Shown: positions 45,613 through 55,098, counted from the stretch's first letter. The stretch: DNA of 64,000 nucleotides from Methylobacterium symbioticum (GCF_902141845.1 NZ_CABFPH010000003.1:62001-126000); one strand, 5' to 3'. A program made the numbers and translations. The notes: generated by a model from the sequence alone, not told the origin.

Positions 45613-47202
45613 TCAGCGCGGCGGCGCGGCTTCGGCCTTCGGCTCGGGGATCGGCGCCTCGGCCGCGGCATTGAGGATGACGGCCATGTCCTCGGGCAGC
45701 AGGAAGCCCTGCGCCGCGAGGGCCTGGGCCGCTGCGCGCACGCGGTTCACGTAATCCGACCGGTTGCGGTAGCGCTCGGCCAGGGCCGGTTGCCGGCCGG
45801 CCTCCGCGGACGTCCGCGCGAAGGGCTGATAGGTGCCGATGAGCGAGCAGGTGAAGGTCGCGAGCGGTGCGTTCTGAGCCCCGTGCACCCCGAGCGGCAC
45901 GGCGATGTCCGGCAGGCGCACGCCCCCGAGCGGATTGCCGTCGGCATCGCGTTGCGGCACCTGGACGACGGCCTCCGGCAGGGCCCGGGGCGCCTGGAGC
46001 ACGGTCGGGTCGTCCTTCGCCGGCTGGAGCGGCATCAGGCGCGTCTCCGGAGGCGCCGCGTTGCGGGCGACCCACTGGTCGAGCCTTGCCAGGGTGGCGC
46101 GCGCCACCGGGGCCCAGTCGAGCCGGCCCGGCGGCAGGCTGCACGCGTCGGCCTTCAGGACATTCACGTGCGAGGCCCCGGCGACGTCGTACATCCGGAC
46201 AGTGGCGGGGAGCGGCAGGTCTGCGGTGCCGTGCGCGCCGGTGCGACCCAGGGAGGCACGCAGGGAGGCGTAGTCCACGGTCGAGTTGAGCAGCATCATC
46301 CGGGGCGGGATCTCGCCGCGCGCCTCGACCCGGGCGACGATCTCGCCGATGGTCAGCGGGCCGTCATGGACGCCGGGAAAGTCCGGATCGGCGAAGTTCG
46401 GCGTCCCGTCGGCGCTCGAGCCCGGCCCGGTGCCCGAGCGCATGATCGGCAGGAGACCGGCGCCCGAGACGAAGACGTGCATCCCGTCGAAGACGCGGCG
46501 GCCCTCGGCCGTGTTGAAACCGTCGAGCAGGAAGGTCTTGAGGAAGCGGCCATCCTGGGATTTGCCTGTGGCGAGCGTGCGGTTGATCCGGCCCGCCAGG
46601 GGATTCGGCGTACCGGCGCCGTCGGCGGCGGCATGGGCCAGGAAATCGGCGGCGTCGCGGACGATCGCGAAGCCGACACCCTCGACGAAGCGCCGGCGGC
46701 CCTCCGCATCGGTGAAGGAGGGTAACTCCGCGCCGCGGCCGAGTTCCCAGTAGATTTCGGCAACCGCGTAGCCGTTGTCCTGCAGGAATCCGGTCCCGAT
46801 CCCGAGGTCGCCCGACAGCATCGGGATGTCGCGCGGGCTGTTGTAGAGCGCGTTGGCGTAGGCCCGGCCGCGGTTCGGCACATCGACCAGGAGCGCACCG
46901 TTGCCGGAGGCGGGATCGGCCGGCGCGATCAGGATGATGCGCGCGCTGTAGGCGACGCGGCCGGCATCGCTGCGGGGCGCCTTCTCGAGATCGGGAATGC
47001 CGTGATCGTCGGGCGCCAGCTCCCCGACGACGCGGCCGTCCCAGCGGACATAGTCGCCGCCGCGGAAGGTCCCGAAGCTCTGCCGCGACGCGAGTTCGAG
47101 CCGTGTGACCCTGGCCTCGGCCGGGCTGGCCAGCGCCGCGGCCAGAGATGGGCTCGCGAGCCCGATGAGGAGCCCGGCGACCACACGCGAACAGCGTCCC
47201 AT
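45613..47202 (-). CDS. Secreted alpha/beta-hydrolase domain protein
   Basis: The 529-residue protein has a signal peptide and matches the architecture of the large exported alpha/beta-hydrolase domain family (Abhydrolase_10-like): LLVDVPNRGRAYANALYN, VRDAADFLAHAAADGAG, FLLDGFNTAEGRRVFDGMHV and MYDVAGASHVNVLKAD with the likely catalytic His. The nucleophile region is less obvious than in typical hydrolases. The family is of unknown substrate. The ATG at 47202 lies after GAGGGA by 8 bases; an in-frame GTG at 47205 is possible. Confidence 0.75.
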   Translation of the reverse strand: MGRCSRVVAGLLIGLASPSLAAALASPAEARVTRLELASRQSFGTFRGGDYVRWDGRVVGELAPDDHGIPDLEKAPRSDAGRVAYSARIILIAPADPASGNGALLVDVPNRGRAYANALYNSPRDIPMLSGDLGIGTGFLQDNGYAVAEIYWELGRGAELPSFTDAEGRRRFVEGVGFAIVRDAADFLAHAAADGAGTPNPLAGRINRTLATGKSQDGRFLKTFLLDGFNTAEGRRVFDGMHVFVSGAGLLPIMRSGTGPGSSADGTPNFADPDFPGVHDGPLTIGEIVARVEARGEIPPRMMLLNSTVDYASLRASLGRTGAHGTADLPLPATVRMYDVAGASHVNVLKADACSLPPGRLDWAPVARATLARLDQWVARNAAPPETRLMPLQPAKDDPTVLQAPRALPEAVVQVPQRDADGNPLGGVRLPDIAVPLGVHGAQNAPLATFTCSLIGTYQPFARTSAEAGRQPALAERYRNRSDYVNRVRAAAQALAAQGFLLPEDMAVILNAAAEAPIPEPKAEAAPPR

Positions 47203-47383
47203 CACGGATGTCCCTCGCTTGCTCTCCCGCAGGGCCAGCGTGGACCAGCCGCGAGGGCGTGACCAGCCTATCGCCCGGCGCCGCGTTCACAACCGCGACA
47301 ATCCGGGCCGGGGCCCCACGATCCCTGAACCGCGCCGGTCCGACGGTCTGTCTCGCGGGCCCGGCTTCCGCTATCCTGGCCGT

Positions 47384-48013
47384 ATGACCGGACCCGCAGA
47401 TCCTCGTCCGCTGCGCCGATTCACGGCCTGCCTCCTGCTCGCCGGCGGCACCCTGTGCTCGGGTCCAGCGGCAGCCCAGTTCGCTCCGTCGTTCATCGGC
47501 TTCGGCCCGCTTCCCGCCTTCGCCTGGCCCCAGGCGCCCGGAGAGCTTGAGAGCCGCTGGTCCGGCTCCTACGCCCGCATGTCGACAGGCTTCGAGGCCG
47601 TCTCGTCGAAGCGTTTCGGCGGATATGCCGGCCCAACCATCGGGTTCGAGGCCGGGCGGATCTGGCGAGAGGGCGCGCTCGTCTACGGCATCGGCGGTGG
47701 CTTCGATTACTTGGCCGCGGTCGGCGGCGGCACGACGCCCGGCTTCGGCGGCCTCGCCTACACGCGCGACCTCGCGGGCGCGCTGCAGGTGAAGGTGGGC
47801 ACGTTGCTCACGCCGGATATCCTGCTCTACGCCAAGGCCGGCGCCTGGGCCGCGCACGAGACGCTGCGCGTCGGTCCGACCGCGCTCTCGCAGCCCTTCT
47901 CCCGGGAGGATGTCGCGGTGCGGCCGAATGCGCAGGTCGGGGTGGAGTGGGCGCTCACCGACCGCCTCTCGGTCGCTGTCGAGGCCGGCGTGATCGGCGG
48001 CGGCTTTCGCTGA
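47384..48013 (+). CDS. Outer-membrane beta-barrel (porin-like) protein
   Basis: The 209-residue product has a signal peptide ending near PAAAQF and a mature part of alternating strands with aromatic turns (GGYAGPTIGFEAGRIW, YGIGGGFDYLAA, LLYAKAGAWAAHET, RPNAQVGVEWALTDRL). This is the small 8-stranded Omp25/31-like barrel type common in this order. It ends GVIGGGFR rather than with a terminal aromatic. The role is probably structural. Confidence 0.75.
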   Translation: MTGPADPRPLRRFTACLLLAGGTLCSGPAAAQFAPSFIGFGPLPAFAWPQAPGELESRWSGSYARMSTGFEAVSSKRFGGYAGPTIGFEAGRIWREGALVYGIGGGFDYLAAVGGGTTPGFGGLAYTRDLAGALQVKVGTLLTPDILLYAKAGAWAAHETLRVGPTALSQPFSREDVAVRPNAQVGVEWALTDRLSVAVEAGVIGGGFR

Positions 48014-48081
48014 AGGCGAGCGATCTCGGCCGTGTTCCTGCCGGTGGTGCGGCGGGGCATAGCTGGGTGAAGGGGGCTGCG

Positions 48082-48957
48082 ATGTGCCGGGTGACGTATC
48101 GGACCGTTGCCGTCGACGGATTGTCCGTCTTCTACCGGGAGGCCGGCCCGCGCGATGCGCCGACCCTCCTGCTCCTGCACGGGTTCCCGTCCTCGTCCCG
48201 CATGTACGAGCCGCTGCTCCGGCGCTTGGCTGGCGCCTATCACCTGGTCGCGCCCGACTTCATCGGATTCGGCCACAGCGACGCGCCCAATCCGCGATCC
48301 TTCGCCTACACCTTCGATCGTCTCGCCGACATCGTCGAGGCCTTCACCAGGGTCCTCGGCCTGTCCCGCTACAGCCTGTACCTACAGGATTACGGCGGAC
48401 CGGTGGGCTTTCGGCTGGCGCTCGCCCATCCCGAGCGTGTCCCGGCGATCATCGTCCAGAACGCCGTGGCGCATGAGGACGGGCTCGGACCCCTCTGGGA
48501 CACGCGGCGCGCCTTCTGGGCGGATCGGCCGGCGCACGAGGCCGCCCTGCGTGAGAACATTCTCTCGCTCGCCGCCACGCGGCAGCGGCATGTGGGGCGG
48601 GACCCGGACATCGCCGCCTACGACCCGGACCTCTGGACGGACGAGTTCGCCTTCCTGTGCCGTCCCGGACAGGACGCGATTCAGACCGATCTCTTCTACG
48701 ATTACCGGACCAACGTCGCGCGCTATCCGGCGTGGCAATCATGGCTCCGAAGCCGCCAGCCGCCGCTGCTGGTGGTCTGGGGACGCTACGACCCCTCCTT
48801 CGAAACCGCGGAAGCCGAGGCCTACCGGCGCGACGTGCCCGATGCCGAGGTGCACGTTCTCGATGCCGGCCACTTCGCCCTGGACGTGAAGCCGGACGAG
48901 ATCGCGACGCGCCTTGCTGATTTCCTGGCCCGCCGCGTCGGCCGTCGGCAGGCGTGA
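48082..48957 (+). CDS. Alpha/beta hydrolase, haloalkane dehalogenase/epoxide hydrolase-like
   Basis: The 291-residue protein has the oxyanion motif LLLLHGFPSSS, a nucleophile elbow LYLQDYGGPVG with Asp as the nucleophile, and a catalytic His in LDAGHFALD. Asp nucleophiles are typical of haloalkane dehalogenases and epoxide hydrolases. It is the only gene on its strand here, 68 bases after the barrel gene. The substrate is unknown. Confidence 0.88.
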   Translation: MCRVTYRTVAVDGLSVFYREAGPRDAPTLLLLHGFPSSSRMYEPLLRRLAGAYHLVAPDFIGFGHSDAPNPRSFAYTFDRLADIVEAFTRVLGLSRYSLYLQDYGGPVGFRLALAHPERVPAIIVQNAVAHEDGLGPLWDTRRAFWADRPAHEAALRENILSLAATRQRHVGRDPDIAAYDPDLWTDEFAFLCRPGQDAIQTDLFYDYRTNVARYPAWQSWLRSRQPPLLVVWGRYDPSFETAEAEAYRRDVPDAEVHVLDAGHFALDVKPDEIATRLADFLARRVGRRQA

Positions 48958-49010
48958 CCCCGTAGCCGGTTGATCCGGAAGAGGGGTAGCGCCGACGTGG
49001 CCGGCGACTC

Positions 49011-49550
49011 TCAGGTCATCCGCGTCAGGACATCTTCCTTCCAGAGGGTTCGGTGCAGCACCACCATGCCCGCATGGCCGAGCACGATCACCAGAAGCGT
49101 GAAGCCGAGCCAGTAGTGCAGCAGGTCGGCTGGGAGCATCAACCACGCGATCTTGCTGTCGCGCTCCGGCATGAGGGGGATGCCGTAAGGCGCGAAGGGC
49201 TTTCCCGATCCGTACTGGCGCAGAAGAGCCAAGCTCGGAACGACGACCATCAAGGCGTAGATCGCGGCGTGTCCGGTCGTCGCCGCGCGGCCCAGACGTC
49301 CGGGATGCGGCGGCCGCCGCCTCAGATTCGCCAGTCCCCAGGCACCGCGCAGCAGCACGAGGATGAAGAGCGTAAAACCCATCGTGAAATGGCTTGCGCC
49401 CACGAAACGCGTCAGGGCCGTGTCGCCGATGCTGACATAGAGCAGCGCCCCGGCGAATTGCCAGGCGAAGAGCGCCGCCATCAGCCAGTGCAGGCCGCGG
49501 CTGATGCGGCCGTAGCGCTGCGGGTTATCGAGCCATCGGGATGTCGTCAT
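49011..49550 (-). CDS. Cytochrome b561 family protein
   Basis: The 179-residue protein has four membrane helices with paired heme-ligand histidines (RGLHWLMAALFAWQ, GASHFTMGF, ATTGHAAIYALM, LLHYWLG and LGHAGMVV). It transfers electrons across or within the inner membrane, often from quinol. It is the last gene of a four-gene minus-strand operon, overlapping the methyltransferase by 4 bases. Confidence 0.9.
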   Translation of the reverse strand: MTTSRWLDNPQRYGRISRGLHWLMAALFAWQFAGALLYVSIGDTALTRFVGASHFTMGFTLFILVLLRGAWGLANLRRRPPHPGRLGRAATTGHAAIYALMVVVPSLALLRQYGSGKPFAPYGIPLMPERDSKIAWLMLPADLLHYWLGFTLLVIVLGHAGMVVLHRTLWKEDVLTRMT

Positions 49551-50152
49551 GGCTGGCCGTCGTGCTGCTGCGCCGCAGCCAGCAGGTCGAGACGGTAGTC
49601 ATCCGTGTCGATCTGGCGCAGGGGATGCAGGAAGGGGCCGGTCGCCGCGATGAAATGCTCGGCCGCTGCGTCGCCGCTCAGCGGGTAATGCGTCGTGCCG
49701 GTCCAGTGCACGAGCAGAACCTCGCCGTTCGGACGCAGGCTCCTGCGGACGCGCGCGGCCAGACGCTGCACGTCTCCCGGGTCGAGGAAGTAGACGACCT
49801 CCGAGAGCAGGATCAGGTCGAACGACCCGTCCGGCCATTCGTCGGGCACCTGTGCGCGCGCGAAGCGGACATGGCCGAGGCCCTGGCAGCGCGCGCGCGC
49901 CTGCTGCAGGGCCAGCTCGGTCAGGTCGAGGCCGAGCACGTCGTCGCACCGCGCGGCCAGGGCTTCGGTCAGCACGCCGATGGAGCAGCCGACTTCCAGC
50001 GCCGCGGCGTAGCGATCCCGCGACAGGGCCGCGAGCGTGGCCGCATATTTCGCGTGCTCGTAGGCGCTCGTGGCGAAGTTCCACGGGTCGGGGTCGCGGG
50101 CATACTGGTCCTCGAAGTAGCGCGCCGGGAGCGAGGTGGTGAACCGGCTCAT
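49547..50152 (-). CDS. SAM-dependent methyltransferase, NodS-like
   Basis: The 201-residue protein has the class I SAM motif ALEVGCSIGVLTEALA, the acidic motif VLGLDLTELAL and post-motifs FDLILLSEVVYFLD. It begins RYFEDQYARDPDPWNFATSA, as in NodS-type N-methyltransferases, which act on amino-sugar intermediates. It overlaps both neighbours by 4 bases. In related genomes this gene travels with a glycosyltransferase, a PIG-L deacetylase and the acyl-CoA dehydrogenase, suggesting a modified glycolipid or signal pathway; the first two are absent here. Confidence 0.85.
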   Translation of the reverse strand: MSRFTTSLPARYFEDQYARDPDPWNFATSAYEHAKYAATLAALSRDRYAAALEVGCSIGVLTEALAARCDDVLGLDLTELALQQARARCQGLGHVRFARAQVPDEWPDGSFDLILLSEVVYFLDPGDVQRLAARVRRSLRPNGEVLLVHWTGTTHYPLSGDAAAEHFIAATGPFLHPLRQIDTDDYRLDLLAAAQQHDGQP

Positions 50153-51294
50153 GCGCGCCCCCCGGTCCAGAGGTCGCCCCCCAGGCCGCCGGCCTGCAGG
50201 ACCACGCGCGCCGCGCCGGTGAGGGCGCCGTCCGGCGCGGGCTGCCGCAGATAGGTGGCGAGGTCGCGCGAGAGGCGCTCGAGCGGATGGCCGCGCAGAA
50301 AGCCCTGCAGGCCGACCGAGCGCTGCGCGAGCTGCAGCACGTCGAGGCCGGACCGCTCGACGGCGAGGCGGGCCAGATTGACGTAGGCGACGATGCGGTC
50401 GGCCGGGAGCTCCGCATCGGCGGCGATGGCTGCGGCGCGCGCCACCCAGTGCCGCGCGCCCTCCATCGCGATGGCTCCCTCGCCGAGCCGCGCGAGCTGG
50501 TGCGGATCGTCGCCGCGACCGACGCGCGCGAGATGCGCGCGCCAGGCGTCGAACACCGCCTCGATGCCGCCGAGCTGCACCGCCGCGAAGCGCCAGGCGC
50601 CGCCCGAGAAGTCCGGCTGGCGGTGATAGTCGTCCGGTCCGCCGAGGATCGCCTCCGCGGCGACCGGAAGCCCGCTGAAATCCACGGTGCCGGTGGCCGA
50701 GGCGCGCATGCCGTGCGCGCGCCAGGCCGAGAGATCGGCCCGGGTACCCGCCTCCAGCGGCACGACCAGCATGAGCGGCGCACCCTCGTCTGGACGGCGC
50801 CCGGTGACGAGCGCGCGCGTGACGTGGCCCGCCCCCGAGGCGAAGGTCTTCACGCCGCGCAGGCGGAGGCTATCCGGTGCATCCTCGAGGACGAGGCCGC
50901 CAGCCGGCTCGGTGTTCCACACACCGAAGAGGTGCCCGGCCGCGGCATCGGCGAACAGGCGGGCGCGCTGTCCGGCGTCGCCGTAGCGGGCGACGAGCTG
51001 GAGCGCGTTGACGTGCCCCTCGTAGAGCCTCCCGAGGGCGAGGCTGCCGTAGCCGACGAGGCGCAGAGTCTCGGACAGCTTCGCGGCCCCGGGCTCCTCG
51101 CCGAGGCCGGCACCTCCCTCGGCCACGGGGATGGGGGCGGCGAGCAGGCCGAGGCGCGCCAGATCGGCCACGTCCTCGGCCGGGAAGCCGTCGTCGCGAT
51201 CCTCCGCGGCCGCGCGGGTCGCGGCCGTCGCGGCGACTGCCCGCGCGGCTGCGACGGCATCATAGACCAGGTTGAGCGGGGTTCTCTGGTCCAT
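50149..51294 (-). CDS. Acyl-CoA dehydrogenase family protein
   Basis: The 381-residue protein has the acyl-CoA dehydrogenase N-terminal helical layout (DGFPAEDVADLARLGLLAAP and PVAEGGAGLGEEPG), a central beta domain and a C-terminal helical domain with YVNLARLAVERSGLDVLQLA and RSVGLQGFLRGHPLERLSRD. The canonical catalytic Glu is not obvious. The ATG at 51294 follows GAGG by 5 bases. It lies 5 bases after the phosphoesterase-domain gene and overlaps the methyltransferase gene. Confidence 0.82.
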   Translation of the reverse strand: MDQRTPLNLVYDAVAAARAVAATAATRAAAEDRDDGFPAEDVADLARLGLLAAPIPVAEGGAGLGEEPGAAKLSETLRLVGYGSLALGRLYEGHVNALQLVARYGDAGQRARLFADAAAGHLFGVWNTEPAGGLVLEDAPDSLRLRGVKTFASGAGHVTRALVTGRRPDEGAPLMLVVPLEAGTRADLSAWRAHGMRASATGTVDFSGLPVAAEAILGGPDDYHRQPDFSGGAWRFAAVQLGGIEAVFDAWRAHLARVGRGDDPHQLARLGEGAIAMEGARHWVARAAAIAADAELPADRIVAYVNLARLAVERSGLDVLQLAQRSVGLQGFLRGHPLERLSRDLATYLRQPAPDGALTGAARVVLQAGGLGGDLWTGGRA

Positions 51295-51299
51295 GCGCC

Positions 51300-51923
51300 T
51301 CACTCCACGCGGGCCGCCGCGGCGGCAATCTCATCGACCGTGCGGCCGGTCGCCACCGAGCACGGTTGCTCGTCCAAGATATCCGGGTCGCCCGGGCCGC
51401 GCGCGGCCGCGTCCTGCGACTTGATCAGCAGCCAGGATTCCTGGCGCTCGCGCGGTCGCGGCTTCATGCGCATCAGACGCCAGCGGCCGGTCAGCTTCTC
51501 GCCGTGCAGGCGAAAGGCCAGCGATCCGGATGCGAGCGCCGCCACCGCGTCGCCCTCGGGTTCCCAGGTGCCGCGGTCCCACAGCAGCACGACGCCCGCG
51601 CCGTACCGGCCCGGCGCGATCACGCCTTCGAAGTCGGCATAGCCCAGGCCGTGATCGGCCACCGCGATGGCAAGGCGGCGCTCGCCGGCGACGAGGCTCG
51701 GCCCCCGCGCGACCGCCCAGCTCTTCAGGGCGCCGCCGAGTTCCAGCCGGACATCGTAGTGCAGCCGGCGCGCGGCGTGCTTCTGCACGCGGTAGGCGAG
51801 GGCGTTGCCCTCACGCATGGCCGGAGCGCCCCGTATCCGCGTGCCGGCCCGGCGGGACGGCGCCGGCCGGACGAGCGGTGCCGCTGTCCCTGAGCGCGAC
51901 CTCGGACTGGGCGCGGTGATCAT
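51300..51923 (-). CDS. Stand-alone LigD-type 3'-phosphoesterase domain protein
   Basis: The 207-residue protein carries the LigD phosphoesterase core: VQKHAARRLHYDVRLELGG with the metal-binding His and Asp residues, LKSWAVARGPSLVAGERRLA, DHGLGYADFEGVIAPGRYG and VLLWDRGTWEPEGD. In bacterial non-homologous end joining this domain trims 3' ends. No ligase, polymerase or Ku gene is adjacent. The first 35 residues are Arg/Pro-rich, and ATG at 51818 is an alternative start. It heads the four-gene operon with the acyl-CoA dehydrogenase. Confidence 0.85.
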   Translation of the reverse strand: MITAPSPRSRSGTAAPLVRPAPSRRAGTRIRGAPAMREGNALAYRVQKHAARRLHYDVRLELGGALKSWAVARGPSLVAGERRLAIAVADHGLGYADFEGVIAPGRYGAGVVLLWDRGTWEPEGDAVAALASGSLAFRLHGEKLTGRWRLMRMKPRPRERQESWLLIKSQDAAARGPGDPDILDEQPCSVATGRTVDEIAAAAARVE

Positions 51924-52407
51924 CCAGCGGCATCGTGCCCCCCGTCAGGCCGGAACGCGACGGCCTGTAAGCTCGACGACAACCGCGCGCCGGACGCCTG
52001 GTTCTGCGGAGCGGACGAAATGCGCTGTCGTAGCGCACCGGATTGATCGCAGTCCCGTCGCGCGCCGGCGGCAGGCTGTGCGCAGGGAGGGATAACCGCG
52101 AAGCCGGCGCCGTCTCCGCGCATCCTGTCGCGCGATGCTACCGGTCTCGCCAACATCAGTCACGAACCGTGCGTGGTGCGGCGATCTGCTCTGATACCGC
52201 GACATACAACTCATCGTTGTTTATCTTCGACCGCTTCGGCCGCGCTATTCGGCAGATTACGAAACGGATTGGCAATCCATCCCGTCTAATCAAGCGGTCG
52301 AGTGCGCGGCGCCGACGGGCCCATCGGTCCGGTGCAGGAGCGCGCTCCAGGCCATGACCCGCTGCGCCCAGCCGGAGCCATGCGGTCATCTGCGGAATGC
52401 GCGCATC
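51924..52407. other. Divergent intergenic region with AT-rich promoter pocket
   Basis: About 480 bases between the phosphoesterase gene and the Tad-like genes. The portion at 52195-52290 is AT-rich (ACAACTCATCGTTGTTTATC, TTACGAAACGG) and probably includes the Tad-side promoter. No gene is supported. Confidence 0.5.
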
Positions 52408-53079
52408 ATGAGGCTCGGCTTTCGAAGGGCAAGGGCAGCGGATCCCGGTGGGGCCGCGGCCCGGCCCGGCTCCATTCTTCGCCCGGCTCTGCGCGCCCTG
52501 TCCGACTTTCGGCGGGCGAGGGGGGGCTCGGTGGCCGTCGAGTTCGGCTTCGTGGCCCTGCCGTTCCTGGCGCTCACCGGAGCCAGCCTGGAGGCTGGCC
52601 TGACCTATTTCGGGCAGGAGATCCTCCAGACCGCGGTCTCCGAGGCCGGCCGCCAGATCTATACGGGCCAGTTCCAGACGGCGCATGCGGGCACCACCGA
52701 CCCGCAATTCCTGCTCGCCAATTTCCGCGCCGACATGTGTTCGCCCGGCGGGCAGGCCCGCGTCACCACGTTCCCCTGCGACAGAGTGAAAATCAGCATC
52801 ACCAAGGCCGCGAGCTTCTCCGCCGCCACCCTCGTCCAGCCGGTGATCCGAAATCCCGATACCGGACTGACGGATTGGAATCCGGGGTTCCCGTCCTACA
52901 CCTGCGCGCGTGCCAACGATATCATCATCGTTCAGGCGGTTGTCGACGTGCCGATCTACTTTCCGCTGCTCGGCGCCGTCTACGCGACGCTTCCCAATCG
53001 TCGCCGGGTTCTTCAGGCGGCCACGGTGTTTCAGGTCGAGCCGTTCGATTCGACCACAGCCTGTCCCTCCGGCACATGA
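52408..53079 (+). CDS. TadE/TadG-like pilus assembly minor pseudopilin
   Basis: The 223-residue product has the TadE signature near its N-terminus: RRARGGSVAVEFGFVALPFLALTG, a prepilin-like hydrophobic helix preceded by Gly/Ser and with the conserved Glu at +5 position. The mature part has four cysteines. It is first of three overlapping genes (ATGA junction at 53076-53079). ATG at 52408 was chosen; the frame is open to 52354. The role is in the Tad (Flp) pilus or related tight-adherence machine, although the main Tad genes are not in the window. Confidence 0.82.
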   Translation: MRLGFRRARAADPGGAAARPGSILRPALRALSDFRRARGGSVAVEFGFVALPFLALTGASLEAGLTYFGQEILQTAVSEAGRQIYTGQFQTAHAGTTDPQFLLANFRADMCSPGGQARVTTFPCDRVKISITKAASFSAATLVQPVIRNPDTGLTDWNPGFPSYTCARANDIIIVQAVVDVPIYFPLLGAVYATLPNRRRVLQAATVFQVEPFDSTTACPSGT

Positions 53080-53699
53080 GCAGGCCCCGACCCGGCGGTC
53101 TCGGCCGTTGCCTCACCCGGCTCCGATCCGATGCAGAGGGGACGGCAGCCCTTGAGTTCGCGCTGATCCTGCCGCTGATCGTGACGATCTATTTCGGCCT
53201 GACCGAATTGCTGCGCGCCGTCGACACCGGCCGCAAGGTCACGCTCTACGCGCGGACGATCGCCGATCTCTCGGGCCGGGCGACCAATGGCAGCCCCGTG
53301 GCGGCCGACATGGCCGCCATCGTCGACGCGGCCGGCGTGATCATGCGTCCCTATTCGACGGCGAGCCTGCAGGTCGCCATCCATGCCATGGGCGTGGGGA
53401 ACGGCACGGGCACGCTCCTCGGCGGCGTGTGCTCCAGCTACCCGCCCGGCGCCCGGCCCGTGCGCACCCTCAACGGCACCGCGGGCCTGCCTGCCACGCC
53501 GTCGACCTTCGGATATGACGGCGCCCGCTACGTCCTGGCGGAGGTGTCCCTGCCCTACACCCCGATCGTCGGCTCGAATCTCTTTCGCCTGATCTTCGGC
53601 CGAACCGGATTGGTGTTCAGCCGGAAGATCTCCTGGGCGCAACGGCTCGACAAGGGTGAGGTGGTCATGCCGGGAGGTTCGCCGTGTCCGAGTTTCTGA
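53076..53699 (+). CDS. TadE-like pilus assembly protein
   Basis: The 207-residue product has RSDAEGTAALEFALILPLIV at the N-terminus, the TadE-type helix with conserved Glu, then a periplasmic domain with DTGRKVTLYARTIADLSGRA. It overlaps the upstream gene by 4 bases and the downstream TadG-like gene by 16 bases, showing translational coupling. It is expected to be processed by a prepilin peptidase (TadV). Confidence 0.82.
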   Translation: MSRPRPGGLGRCLTRLRSDAEGTAALEFALILPLIVTIYFGLTELLRAVDTGRKVTLYARTIADLSGRATNGSPVAADMAAIVDAAGVIMRPYSTASLQVAIHAMGVGNGTGTLLGGVCSSYPPGARPVRTLNGTAGLPATPSTFGYDGARYVLAEVSLPYTPIVGSNLFRLIFGRTGLVFSRKISWAQRLDKGEVVMPGGSPCPSF

Positions 53700-55006
53700 C
53701 CCGACATCCCGCGCGGCCCGGCCCGGCATCCCGGTACATGGACCCGGTCCTCCGGCGTTTCGTGCGGGCGCGCGGCGGACACGTGGCCGTCACCTTCGTC
53801 GTCTTCCTGATCCCCATCCTGTTCGCGGCCGGGGCCGCGATCGATTACGGCCGGCGCGGCGCCGCCAAGGCCGAGCTCGACGCGCTCCTGGACGCGGCGG
53901 TTCTCGGGGTGATCGCCCAGAAGACGAACACAATCACCGCGGCGATGGTGGATAGCGCGCGCGCGCAGTTCCTGGCGGACGCAGCCAAGGTGCCGGGCGT
54001 GACGAAGATCACCTCGTTCACGGCAACCCCGGTCCAGGGCGCCACCCAGCTCGGACTGACCGCTGCCTATACAGCGATCGTCCAGACCACGCTGAGCGGC
54101 CTCATGATGAAGACGGTCGGGATGACGATCGGCGGCCAGTCCAGCAGCGTGCGCCGGATCGCGCAATATATCGACTTCTATCTGCTGCTCGACAACTCGC
54201 CGTCGATGGGATTGGCCGCAACCAGCGCCGACATCCAGCGCATGCAGACTGTCGCCAACGGTTGCGCCTTCGCCTGTCATCTGCCCAACCCCAATGGATC
54301 GGAGAACCTGAACGACAATTATCACATCGCGAAGCGCAACAATATCAAGCTGCGCATCGATGTTCTGCGGAGCGCCGTGTCGAATCTCGTCGACTCGGCC
54401 AAGGCGAGCATGAGCCTGCCGCAGCAATTCCGGATGGAGATGTGGACGTTCAGCGATGTCCAGACCCGGCTGAGCCAATTGACGGCCGATCTCGAACAGG
54501 TCAAGCGCGCGTCGGCCCAGATCGATATGGCCACGTCCTATCAGGACCAACGCGACTGCCAGACTTCCTACGGTCCAACGCTGAGCAAGATGACCGACAC
54601 GATTCCGGTGAGCGGCGACGGTGTGACGCCCGCGTCTCCGATCCGGTTCCTGTTCTTCGTCACCGATGGCGTGCAGGACCTGCCGTTCGCCCGCTCGAAG
54701 CCCCGTCCGACCATCGGATCCGTTATCAACGATGGCCGCTACATCGGTCCCATCGACCCGGCCCTGTGCCAATCGATGAAGGACAAGAAGATCCGGATCG
54801 GCATCATCTACACACAATATCTGCCGCTTTACAACAACGGCTTCTACAATTCCTACGTGAAGCCGTTCGAAAATAACATCGGTCCGCTTTTGAAGAGCTG
54901 TGCGACGGACGGTCTTTACTTTGCTGTCTCGACGAATGGCGACATCAATCAGGCCATGCAGCAGCTTTTCAGCGCGGCCATGTCGTCGGTGCGGATCACG
55001 AATTGA
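53684..55006 (+). CDS. TadG-like protein with von Willebrand factor A domain
   Basis: The 440-residue protein has the N-terminal Tad helix (GGHVAVTFVVFLIPILFAAGAA), an N-terminal periplasmic part, and a von Willebrand factor A domain beginning YIDFYLLLDNSPSMGLA with the metal-ion site DxSxS and FLFFVTDGVQDL. TadG proteins act in the periplasm of the Tad pilus system and may anchor the machine. GTG at 53684 is inside the preceding gene. A strong terminator follows. Confidence 0.88.
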   Translation: MSEFLTRHPARPGPASRYMDPVLRRFVRARGGHVAVTFVVFLIPILFAAGAAIDYGRRGAAKAELDALLDAAVLGVIAQKTNTITAAMVDSARAQFLADAAKVPGVTKITSFTATPVQGATQLGLTAAYTAIVQTTLSGLMMKTVGMTIGGQSSSVRRIAQYIDFYLLLDNSPSMGLAATSADIQRMQTVANGCAFACHLPNPNGSENLNDNYHIAKRNNIKLRIDVLRSAVSNLVDSAKASMSLPQQFRMEMWTFSDVQTRLSQLTADLEQVKRASAQIDMATSYQDQRDCQTSYGPTLSKMTDTIPVSGDGVTPASPIRFLFFVTDGVQDLPFARSKPRPTIGSVINDGRYIGPIDPALCQSMKDKKIRIGIIYTQYLPLYNNGFYNSYVKPFENNIGPLLKSCATDGLYFAVSTNGDINQAMQQLFSAAMSSVRITN

Positions 55007-55009
55007 AGC

Positions 55010-55050
55010 GCTCCTTGCGCCGAACCAGGATCCGCTCCGGCGCAAGGAGC
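55010..55050. terminator. Strong bidirectional hairpin between convergent genes
   Basis: A 13-base perfect stem (GCTCCTTGCGCCG / CGGCGCAAGGAGC) with a 15-base loop, between the TadG-like gene and the convergent YeeE/YedE pair. Confidence 0.75.
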
Positions 55051-55098
55051 CTTGCAGGGCTCGTCCGGGTCGGCGGCGGCGCCCGAGACCGATCCCCC

